Positions 20,838 through 29,352 of a stretch of DNA of 64,000 nucleotides are shown in pieces. A program made the position numbers and the translations under genes. The DNA is taken from the NCBI RefSeq assembly GCF_963678635.1, contig NC_087068.1, forward strand, positions 37,769,436 through 37,833,435, given 5' to 3'. Every line of letters begins with the position of its first letter. Within the stretch, counting starts at the first letter, position 1. The notes below the pieces were generated by a model. That model did not search any database. It was not told the DNA's origin and was given only the letters and a program-made list of their open reading frames with translations. This stretch comes from Symsagittifera roscoffensis. Its lineage: Eukaryota > Xenacoelomorpha > Acoela > Convolutidae.

Positions 20838-21401
20838 TTAGTCGTCCATATAAAATTTCTCTAGAACTGCGGACGCTGCGTCAGGGAACATCGCCTGATT
20901 ATCCATTGCAGTCCGTTGCAATGCATAATTTGCACACGTTGGCGAATCTCTCGCTCCAAAGATATGTCTGGTGTACTGGTGTACAACCACATCGGCTGTG
21001 GGGTCCTCCCGCCACAGAAAACGAAAAGATGGTTGATCCTCTGGAAGGACGCCGACTTGTAGGAACATCCCTCCAATGTCAGCGGATACGGCAAAATGAT
21101 GTTGACGAAAACGGAGGAGAACGAACACAAGGTTTTGCAGTAGGTCGGGTCCTACTAGCAACGATTTGTTCAATGACGTACCGTGGAATTTAGACGCTCC
21201 GTTAAGGACACGCCTCACTTTAGCAGGTTTGTTTGGGTTCACCACGGGATGGTGAGGAAGATACCACTCGCGTATGCTGCGGTTCGAAAAATAATGGGGA
21301 GGAACTTCAATCACGTATCCTTTACTCAAATCATCTTCGATAGTTTTTGAGTATTGATCCCTTAAGCGTTGTCTGGTAACATGATAGATTCTTCTGCCCA
21401 A
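20838..21401 (-). pseudogene. BEL1 reverse transcriptase palm and fingers, ending in a stop after YMDD
   Basis: This copies element RNA into DNA. Visible: YLPHHPVVNPNKPAKVRRV in the fingers, the first catalytic Asp in SADIGGMF, HIFGARDSPTCANYAL, and the second catalytic site YMDD. The codon directly after YMDD is TAA (20838-20840), where other members have a sense codon, and the family sequence continues in the same frame. The upstream end joins the protease frame through a frameshift near 21390. The enzyme is therefore split. Confidence 0.9.
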
Positions 21402-22117
21402 AGCATACCTACAGCGTATCTTGATCCATCATGGACGGTGGAGGAATCAAGTATTTTAGCCGCCCTTTTGTCCTCGGCTGAACGGGAAACGACCTGTTTG
21501 TAGGCTCCGTATGACTCTATTTCATACCAGCGTTTGGTTTGACGAGCTAGTTCGGTATCATCCGTATTGCACTTGAAACAAGTAGAAAGGAAACCAGTAG
21601 ATGTCGGCATTAGGCCGCTCAAGACCCAGCCTATTGGAAGGCGAACCGCGACGGGAGATGTGTTTGGATCGGCCTCACTCTTGAAATACTCCTCAGGCCG
21701 AATAGCATGGAAGGAGACTTGACCAATTATTAAGTCTACATCGGCGTAGCTATACACAATTGGTTTGATTGGAGCAAGGTACGGATACTTGCTCTGTAAT
21801 GCAGGGATGTTGACGGTATCGTTACCGACTTTAAGTTCATCCTTGACAAATGCGGTTAAATCGAATATGTATTCGAATCCATTGAAGTTAGAAGATACCT
21901 TCATCTGAACTTGTTTCGTTTTAACAACAGTTGTTGTGTTAATACCATTTACTGTGAGATCCAAATCTCTTCCTGAGAGATTCAGACATTTGACAAATTT
22001 AGCCGATATCCAGGAATGACTACATGCTGAGTCACACAATGTTAACCAATCAGCACTCTGGAAATCGGTGGAAACTTGGAGCTTGATTATGGGTAGTAAC
22101 CCTTTCGATGTTATGAT
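21362..22117 (-). pseudogene. BEL1 aspartic protease (DUF1758 type)
   Basis: The frame is continuous with gag except for one TAA at 22118-22120. The reading LLPIIKL...WLTLCDSACSHSWIS matches the start of the BEL/Pao aspartic protease, whose catalytic motif is usually D-T/S-G or D-S-x. Here it reads CDSACSHSW. A conserved IGWVLSG motif follows, with the linker to RT behind it. The start at 22039 is not a true initiation site, because the enzyme would be made as part of a Gag-Pol fusion. The frame ends at 21362 because of a frameshift into RT. Confidence 0.8.
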
Positions 22118-24059
22118 TTATGATTGGTCGTTCGAGATTGCGCAACTTACATCCAACGGAACGGGATTAATGTCTACATGATTCGAACTTGCGTTTGGTA
22201 TATTCTTGCTGAATGATTTTCGATCAGCGTTTGTGCTCGCTTTATCCGGCTCTGCATTAGATCTTGGTTGACCAGCGTTGGGTCTTGTATGGCTATCATT
22301 TTTGTCCGGATTTCGACTAGGAAAAACACGTTCAGCCCCATGGAGAAGTACACTATGGGTGCTAGTGCAACCTGGTTTGGTGCATTTCTTTGCTCTGGGA
22401 CATTGCCGGAATGCGTGGTTCCCTTGTAAGCAGGAGAAGCACAATTTGTTTTCCGCAGTAAATTTTGCACATTGTGTTGGAGTTTTCTCCTTAAACATAG
22501 AGCACTTCCACAAGGCATGTTTCCCCTTGTAGAGGATACAAGAAGGATATTCAAATTTTTTCTCAACTGTACTTGTCGAGGCAAAAACTCTCGTTACAGC
22601 TTTAGTTTTGGATGGCTCTTCGACTTTGGGCTTTCCAGGCATATTTTTCATTTGCTCATGAGCTTCTGCTTTATCTTTTAACCAATTGTTAAAGTCAATT
22701 AGGTTAGGGCGTGACCAATTACGTTTCACGACAAAAAGTGACCACGATTCTTTCATGTTTGGTGGAATTTTTGAAAGAGCTTCATTTAACAAAGAGACGC
22801 TTTTCAAATCTTCTTCATAATCAAGAGATCTTAAGACAGCCACTAGACTTGAAATGGTCATCGAGAAGCTAATGATGTTCTCAGAGTTGTGCATTCGAAG
22901 CTGCGGGAAACTGGACAACTTATCAAAGTGGGCCGTAATTACGTTTTGTGGCTGGCCAAACTTTCTTTCCAGAGTTTTCAGAGCATCCTTCTACATTCTT
23001 CCACTGTATGCGAACTCTGCTATGGCTGACTTAGCTTTTCCCGTGACTAATGATTTTAAATAAGTTAAATTCACATCATCGCTTAGGGACGCTGCGTCTG
23101 CAGTACTGCAAAATTGGCCAAACCATTCGTGCCATTGGAGCGGGTTGCCATCGTACTGGGCCAGCTTCCATTCTGGAAGGGGATCCTTCTTTGAGACCGA
23201 CAGAGCTTGGACTAAGTCATTCAGTGTCACGGCTTGCGGTTGGGGAGCACGTTGCAACGACGGCAATATGTTGCTAGGATCAGCTGCAAAAGGTTGCTGC
23301 TGATATATGTAAGTGTTTTCAGCTGATGCGTTGTGATTAGGAAACCCATAGTAAACGGTACCACCACTTGATACGTGCGGGAATTGTTGCTGAGATATTG
23401 GTGTTACGGATGAAAAAACACCAACTGATGGGTTTGTGTTACCATCACTTGTTACCCCAGCGATACATTGGGCGACTGCGGGTGTCCACTGGGACATTAG
23501 TGGCACATTGGGCTGATTAAGAACGGCAGACTGTCCGCTAAACGGATTGTTCACTGTGGCACGGTTGCTATACACGTTATGTGATAGCAAGTTTTGATTT
23601 CTGCAGATTAAATTTGCAGGTGTTTGTGACAAAATGGCATGGGGGGTGTATCCAGAGTATTGATTGGAGATGGCGGGCATGTTTCCAACAACTCGAGAAT
23701 CGTTATTAAAGTTGTTGACGGGGATATGTTGAATGGAAGACAAAGGATGAGGTACAGAAAAGTAACAGCATACCGGAGTATTGGTAGCTGCTGTTAGAGC
23801 TGGATTAAATAATGACGTATTATTGTTTTCGCAAAGTGTAGCGTTATTTGAAATAAGCAATGACTGCGTTTCGTGCTCAGGATTAGTGGATACAGCGTGC
23901 TTGATTCCATCGCCATCGCTGAAGGAGACGGTTGGTTGATAGGGATAACATTGTTGATCACAACCAAAAGTCTGATTCGGAAACGATCGCCGAGGTGAAG
24001 CTCCCGCTGTGGACAAATTTCTGTTTTGATGCGAACCACTTTCTATATTTATACAGGTT
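22118..24059 (-). pseudogene. BEL1 Gag, second frame (DUF1759 and zinc knuckles)
   Basis: This is the main Gag body. A Gln/Asn/Pro-rich, low-complexity N-terminal part (about 24016-23250) is followed by the DUF1759-type core (EWKLAQYDGNPLQWHEWF). The nucleic-acid-binding end has a degenerate knuckle (a Cys replaced by Tyr in CILYKGKHALWKC), an intact CFSCLQGNHAFRQC knuckle and a third Cys/His cluster. TAG at 22991-22993 interrupts it after YSGRM; BEL2 has a sense TAT there. The frame ends at TAA 22118-22120. It is joined to the first gag frame only by a +1 shift. Confidence 0.87.
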
Positions 24060-24902
24060 TCAAACTTTGAAGAAGACGGAACTACCTCGGGGCCCTTTTT
24101 GGTTTTCTAATGCATGATCAACCCAATCGTTTACCCTGTCAGAACGACGATGAACCGAAGACGACAGCTCGAGATGCTGATCTATTTCAGACTCTTCGAG
24201 GTATTCAGTTTCAACCATTTTTACTTCAGCTACTTTAATACGATTTTCTTCGCTTAATCATTCCATTTCAAGCCGACTTTTTTCGATTCCTAAACAATAT
24301 TCTTGCTCTTTATGGTCAATTTCAAATTTAATTTCTTGTTGTTTTCGTTCCATCTCAATCAGATGCTGTTGCTCTTTGATGATGGCTTCCTGTTGTTTCA
24401 GTCTTAAGGTTGCTTCATGTTGTTTTTCCAACTCTTCTCGCTTCATCTTCGCTAGAAGCAGCTCTTTGCGGCGCTCACTGGGGGTCAATGATTTCATTGA
24501 GCTTTGCTTACTCGACCCGGATTTTGCCGATTTTGATGAAACTTTTGATCGACTAGTTTCACTGACGCAGTTTTCTGAAGCTTGATTAGATTCCATATGA
24601 GCGCGAGCCTTACCAGTTACTTCATCGTTAATTTTAACTATCCTATCCCACCATGCAGCCAACTCCGTTAATAATTTGCTAGGGTTATCGGTTTTATTAG
24701 CTAATATCACAAGTTCATCATTTTTAGTTGATGCTTTTTCGAGAATACTCTTGCAAGATTCAATTAAGCCGTTTATTTTTGTTTTCCGAATTGGTCCCTC
24801 TAAACTCTCAGTTATGCGACTGTGAACTACGGAAAGCTCATTTTCTAGTGATGTTCGACCATTCATCAATCGTCGATATTTTAACTCAATTTTTTCTGTC
24901 AT
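24060..24902 (-). pseudogene. BEL1 Gag, first frame (coiled-coil N-terminus) with one nonsense codon
   Basis: It starts at ATG 24900-24902 (MTEKIELKYRRLM). A long charged helix (about residues 120-230) rich in Glu, Lys and Gln is predicted to form a coiled coil, as expected for Gag multimerisation. TGA at 24258-24260 stops it at 214 aa; BEL2 has Arg (CGT) there. Reading on, it would end at TGA 24060-24062 in the context AAA GTT TGA, and the second gag frame overlaps at that point. Confidence 0.8.
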
Positions 24903-25053
24903 TTTGATTACTTTTGAACTTGTTCACTTCTACTCAACCGCTCAACTGCTCAGTTTGAGAGAAAAAAAGGAATACTTAATTTAAGACCTTAACTTAAGTA
25001 TTAATAAATTATATTCTGACTCCTTAAACAATATCACACACTAGAGAAGCACT

Positions 25054-25665
25054 TCATTTAATTCCTAGTTGCTGCTCAGCATTTCTTCTGTTTCGGTTAG
25101 CTTGCCGCTTGCGTTTTCCTGGCTTAGGAGTATTTTTCTTTGAAATAATATACTTCAAATTCTTGCTATAACGCCTAAGGATCGTAAACGTTTTCAGTTC
25201 TAGAGAGGGATCTTGGTGTATTTCTAAGTACTTTTGCCCTAACTCAGTGAGGTTCTGCTTCCTTCTAGATATCAGGTCTGTTACTATATTAATAACTAAT
25301 ATACCTGACTCTTTCAACTTACTATATATAACTTCCGTGCCTACACGTTTACAGTAAACGATTGCATGAATATCACGTTTATAGTTCAAAAGAATCTTCT
25401 TAAGCTGGTTAGGAGTTAGTGCGTTAAAGTTATTACTACGGTGTCGACTAATAGAGTTATTAACGGCGTCGTGCCAAATAACAATGTCGTTTCGGTTTAA
25501 GAGATAGTGATCAAGTTGATACCGACAAGTTTTACGGACGTTCACTGCGTTATGGTTGAAACTTAATCCGGGAATGGCTAAGCACGATTGAGATACACGC
25601 TTTTGCGAAACGGGGGAAAGTATTTTCAAAGAGTGGTGCAACGAGCTAGCAGCTAGTATGAACAT
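25054..25665 (-). CDS. Extra 203-aa ORF between the leader and gag of BEL1
   Basis: It has an ATG start and an intact frame in an otherwise broken element. The N-terminus is mildly hydrophobic (MFILAASSLHHSL). The centre contains NDIVIWHDAVNNSISRHRSN and AIVYCKRVGTEVIYSKLKESG, which look like alternating strands and helices of a small alpha/beta domain. The C-terminus is strongly basic (KRKRQANRNRRN) and could bind nucleic acid or act as a nuclear signal. The same ORF exists in BEL2 with one nonsense codon. It is not part of a canonical BEL gag-pol. An SGNH-hydrolase-like fold crossed my mind from the ND and HD motifs, but this is weak. Confidence 0.65.
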   Translation of the reverse strand: MFILAASSLHHSLKILSPVSQKRVSQSCLAIPGLSFNHNAVNVRKTCRYQLDHYLLNRNDIVIWHDAVNNSISRHRSNNFNALTPNQLKKILLNYKRDIHAIVYCKRVGTEVIYSKLKESGILVINIVTDLISRRKQNLTELGQKYLEIHQDPSLELKTFTILRRYSKNLKYIISKKNTPKPGKRKRQANRNRRNAEQQLGIK

Positions 25666-26476
25666 TTAGTTAATTAAATCAATTTTAGAGGAAGGGAATC
25701 AAGCAAACCGCGACCTGACCTCCCGCAACACCCTGAGCTAACAAGGTTGTAGCAAAAGGTAAGACGATTTGCTTGATAATACGCTACGGGTCTCGGCTAC
25801 GGCTACTTTTATCCAATTGAACTAGTTTAGTTAGCTGCACCACGTTTCAAGAATAAACACGGCGTTTTTTCAGAAACTTTTTTTCGAAAATTTCGGATTT
25901 TTTTTTCCGAAAATTTTCCAATTTTTTTTTCGAAAATTTTTTTTCCACGTTTTCACCCAACGGTTCAAGTTCCAACAATAACTTGATGCGTTTGCGAAAT
26001 TTTGAGTTTTTTTTCTAAAAAATTCGAAATTTGGGCAAAAAACTCGACTCGGTCGTGTTAATTAAATTATTATGAAACCAGGCGCTTTGCTGAATAATTT
26101 GCAAAACTTTAAAATTTTTGGAAAAAAAATCAAAAAATTTCAATTTTTTTTTAAATTGTTGGCCTTTTTTTTTGATACGGCGTTGAGCTTACAAAAGCGG
26201 TGTTAGGATAACGTAATTAAGGTTTATGAGGCCGGTTTTTTCCTAAGCCCACTTAAAACTTTCTGATCAGGTTTTGGTATTGAGAAAAATGGGGGGTTAG
26301 GATTTTGCCATCAAAAAACCTCGTATCAGAATTTAAAGCATCAAATCAGCAATTTAAAGCACAAATGGATAAAGTTTTGGTTTTTTAGGCTTACAAGTTT
26401 TGAAGAGGCGTTCACCGGTAGGTTCCAAAATCCACAGAAAACTTCGGGTGTCGAGAAAAAATCACCAACACGCTAT
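25666..26476 (-). other. BEL1 5' leader, conserved part with T-rich palindromic runs
   Basis: This is the untranslated region between the extra ORF and the minisatellite. The stretch 25866-26170 is made of poly-T and repeated tttcgaaaatttt palindromes, mirrored by poly-A on the other strand. It aligns with BEL2 35128-35912. No gene. Confidence 0.6.
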
Positions 26477-26650
26477 CTGTAAGAAGGTCTCTACAAACAC
26501 AGCATCCACTGGCGATACCTGTAAGAAGGCTTCTACTAACAGTCTGCCTGCACGCGATACCTGTAGGTCCCTACAAACACATCATATACTGGCAATACCT
26601 GTAAGAAGGCTTCTACTAACAGTCTGCCTGCACGCGATACCTGTAAGAAG
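26477..26650. repeat. Minisatellite of about 42 bp in the BEL1 leader
   Basis: Four units begin ctgtaagaagg or ctgtaggtcc at 26477, 26519, 26561 and 26599. The units at 26519 and 26599 are identical, and the third is shortened to 38 bp. A fifth partial unit ends at about 26650. BEL2 has no such repeat and carries different ones at this place. Confidence 0.85.
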
Positions 26651-26899
26651 GCCTGAGTTTCTTCTTGTCGGAGTGTTTTTATTTTCTTCCTTGATCTCTT
26701 TTTTTTGAACTCTGCTTTCCGAACTTTCAGACTTCGAAATTTACTTTTCCGTTACTGCTCTTCTCTCACCTTTCGGTGCAGATGTTGGCAGTTTCTGGGA
26801 TCCCAGTGCAGCCTTCAGATATAAAACAGCTGTGGTCTTCTGTCCTCAAACAACAGCTGCTGTTCGTTCCTGCTCGCAAAAGTAGTAGAGGAAGATAAT

Positions 26900-26998
26900 C
26901 TGGAATAGTCGCGAAGGTGTCCGGGAATAGTTTCCACGAATATTTCCGGTCCCTGGTTCAAATCCAAATCCCTGGAATAGTCGCGAAGGTGTCCGGCT
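26900..26998. repeat. Direct repeat of about 25 bp near the BEL1 primer-binding site
   Basis: The sequence tggaatagtcgcgaaggtgt is present near 26900 and again near 26972, with a 72-bp offset. The second copy leads directly into the presumed primer-binding site. Confidence 0.75.
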
Positions 26999-27008
26999 CG
27001 GTGGACCA
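26992..27008 (-). other. Probable tRNA primer-binding site of BEL1
   Basis: On the minus strand, three bases after the 5' LTR, the sequence reads TGGTCCACCGAGCCGGA. The TGG matches a tRNA CCA end, and the position is right for priming minus-strand DNA. BEL2 has TGGTCCGCCGACCCGGA in the same place. I could not name the tRNA. Confidence 0.65.
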
Positions 27009-27011
27009 AAT

Positions 27012-27314
27012 TGTGCCGCACTCTCGTGTATCCTGTAAGACCTACAAAAACCTGCTTCAATATCTGTAAACTATCTGCAATTCAACAGATAATATAAAGA
27101 AAAAGTAATATCGGTTAAACATTTTTCGGTTAACATTTTTAGCAATACGGTTTTCAACAATCTCAAAAATCTATAAACATTTTGATGGCAAACTGACCTT
27201 AATCGGACAAACCAGTAGTTTTCAAGGCCTTTTGTCTAAGAAAATCTAATTTTAGCTTTTTCACTTTCGCGCTATAATGACGTCATTAATTTAAGATTAA
27301 TTTAAGCGCGAACA
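27012..27314 (-). repeat. 5' LTR of BEL1
   Basis: Partner of 17955-18258, with six substitutions and one 1-bp indel by eye. It is flanked on the outside by TTATG, a one-base variant of the TTGTG target duplication. Confidence 0.93.
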
Positions 27315-27642
27315 TTATGCACGAAAAGTAAAAACATTGTTTGCTAAAGGAAACAATTTTACAAGGCTGGGGGTATCAGGAACATGCAATTAAAAATCAG
27401 AAGATCAGCCACGTAATGTTAGAAAGTTTGAAAAAATCAAATAAAGATACGTTTGAAAGCAATTGGGGCATAAGAAAAAAATGAGAACACTTTTTTTCTC
27501 TGGGGCTTGAAAAAAAAAGAAAAACACAGTGTAGTCTGTGGGATGAAGAGAAACATACGTAGCCGACATACGGAACATACGGAAACCAACAAGATCTTTT
27601 AGTCGGGGAGTTTGTGTATTTTTGGCCCGAACTATTTGAAGT

Positions 27643-28029
27643 TTAGTCATTTTTGGCCAAACGTTGAATGATAAAATCTAACGGATGGAGAGCTGCTTGA
27701 ATGTTTACAAAAGTAAAATAGAAACTCTCAGACTTGAGAGGGACTCCATTCTGATGTAGTATAAAAGTGAGAGAACCAGAGGGAGCTGAAAAGCTGAAAG
27801 AAAAGCTTGCAGGTGAGGGCTTAGAAACGGACTTGATTTGGAGGCGTATGCAGTTGTATGAAACTCGGAGCCCATTCTCCGTGCATTCAACTTTGTACAA
27901 CGTTTTGTTGTTACCTGAATAAGCGCCAGCCGGGCCGGTAGCAAGGCATTTTAGAAGGTTTTCTTTATTCTGCCATCCAGATAGCGGAGGAAGAGAAGTG
28001 TACTTCAAAAAGCTGGTGAAAGCAAAAAC
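27643..28029 (-). pseudogene. Probable terminal exon of a host gene, copy 1
   Basis: On the minus strand a pyrimidine-rich acceptor (ttccttgtctccaaatag) ends at 28030. The frame is then open for 128 codons to TAA at 27643-27645. The predicted piece has balanced composition (YTSLPPLSGWQNKENLLKCL, then VECTENGLRVSYNCIRLQI). It has no ATG at its start, which suits an exon. No family recognised. An almost identical copy lies 1090 bp downstream. No upstream exon is seen because the duplication breakpoint lies 76 bp away. Confidence 0.4.
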
Positions 28030-28105
28030 CTATTTGGAGACAAGGAAGCGAGGAAAATTAAGATGGTTTGGAGGCTGCCCAGGACTTTTCGAGCAGCCAG
28101 ATGGA

Positions 28106-28403
28106 CGCACTCTCGTAAATCCTGTAAGACCTACAAAAACCTGCTTCAATATCTGTAAATTATCGGCAATTCAACAGATAATATAAAGAAAAAGTAATAT
28201 CGGTTAAACATTTTTCGGTTAAAATTTTTAGCAATACGGTTTTCAACAATCTCAAAAATCTATAAACATTTTGGTGGCAAACTGACCTTAATCGGACAAA
28301 CCAGTAGTTTTCAAGGCCTTTTGTCAAAGAAAATCTAATTTTAGCTTTTTCACTTTCGCGCTATAATGACGTCATTAATTTAACATTAATTTAAGCGCAA
28401 ACA
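28106..28403 (-). repeat. Third BEL LTR, created by the tandem duplication
   Basis: It lacks the terminal tgtgc of the plus-strand start and has no internal element sequence beside it. It is followed by an unmutated TTGTG target repeat (28404-28408). It is not a solo LTR from an independent insertion, because its downstream flank is the same as that of BEL1. Confidence 0.88.
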
Positions 28404-28732
28404 TTGTGCACGAAAAGGAAAAACATTGTTTGCTAAAGGAAACATTTTTACAAGGCTGGGGGTATCAGGAACAAGCAATTAAAAATCAGAAGATCAGCCA
28501 CGTAAGCTTAGAAAATTTGAAAAAATCAAATAAAGATACGTTTGAAAGCAATTAGGGCATAAGGAAAAAATGAGAACTTAGTGTTATCTCTGGGGCTTGA
28601 AAAAAAAAGAAAAACACAGTGTAGTCTGTGGGATGAAGAGAAGCATACGTAGCCGACATACGGAACATACGGAAACCGACAAGATCTTCTAGTCGGGGAG
28701 TTCGTGTATTTTTGGCCCGAACTATTTGAAGT

Positions 28733-29119
28733 TTAGTCATTTTTGGCCAAACGTTGAATGATAAAATCTAACGGATGGAGAGCTGCTTGAATGTTTACAA
28801 AAATAAAATTGAAACTCTCAGACTTGAGAGGGACTCTATTCTGATGTAGAATAAAAGTGAGAGAACCAGAGGGAGCTGAAAAGCTGAAAGAAAAGCTTGC
28901 AGGTGAGGGCTTAGAAACGTACTTGATTTGGAAGCGTATGCAGTTGTATGAAACTCGGAGCCCATTCTCCGTGCATTCAACTTTGTACAACGTTTTGTTG
29001 TTACCTGAATAAGCGCCAGCCGGGCCGGTAGCAAGACATTTTAGAAGGTTTTCTTTATTCTGCCATCCAGATAGCGGAGGAAGAGAAGTGTACTTCAAAA
29101 TGCTGGTGAAAGCAAAAAC
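28733..29119 (-). pseudogene. Probable terminal exon of a host gene, copy 2
   Basis: Second copy of the exon at 27643-28029, with the same acceptor context and the same open length. The two differ by a few residues (for example CIRFQIKYV against CIRLQIKSV) and neither has gained a stop. The gene it belonged to is not in the window, so it is probably not expressed as a normal gene here. Confidence 0.35.
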
Positions 29120-29352
29120 CTATTTGGAGACAAGGAAGCGAGGAAAATTAAGATGGTTTGGAGACTGCCCAGGATTTTTCGAGCAGCCAGACGGATATTT
29201 AAACCTTAATTGTCATCAAACATAACTGAAGTTGCTAATCACGAGAGGAATTTTGTAGGAATTCGGAAGTGTTTCTAAGAAAAAATCGAGGTTAAAATTT
29301 GAACTAATTTGAGAATTTATGATGTCTGAGAACTGACATCAGTATTTATATA

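Larger units (their letters stand above)
17955..27314 (-). mobile_element. BEL/Pao LTR retrotransposon BEL1, full-length but inactive
   Basis: This 9.36-kb element has two LTRs of about 303 bp, a 5-bp target duplication and internal order leader, extra ORF, gag, protease, RT, RNase H, integrase, DUF5641 on the minus strand. That order and the DUF1759/DUF1758/A17/DUF5641-type sequences are diagnostic of BEL/Pao. The LTRs differ by six substitutions and one indel by eye. At least four premature stops and four frameshifts break the coding region, so it cannot be autonomous. Confidence 0.93.
27017..29195. repeat. Tandem duplication of about 1.09 kb: BEL LTR plus right flank
   Basis: Unit 1 is 27017-28105 and unit 2 is 28106-29195, about 95 percent or more alike by eye. 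Each unit holds an almost complete BEL LTR (the second is 28106-28403) and the same 790 bp of flanking DNA. The second LTR starts abruptly at cgcactc, missing its first five bases on the plus strand. The breakpoint is therefore inside the LTR, and the duplication happened after BEL1 inserted. Confidence 0.9.

Noticed and set aside
25054-25665. Assigning the extra BEL ORF to SGNH/GDSL hydrolases
   Set aside because: Only a loose ND and HD pattern is seen. No block I GDS motif was found, so I leave the function open.
26940-26970. Possible tRNA T-arm (ggttcaaatcc)
   Set aside because: No matching D-arm, anticodon arm or acceptor stem could be placed around it. It lies within a BEL leader repeat.
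28106-28403. Reading the third LTR as a solo LTR from a separate insertion
   Set aside because: Its right flank equals that of BEL1 for 790 bp and its left end is cut inside the LTR. Tandem duplication explains both.
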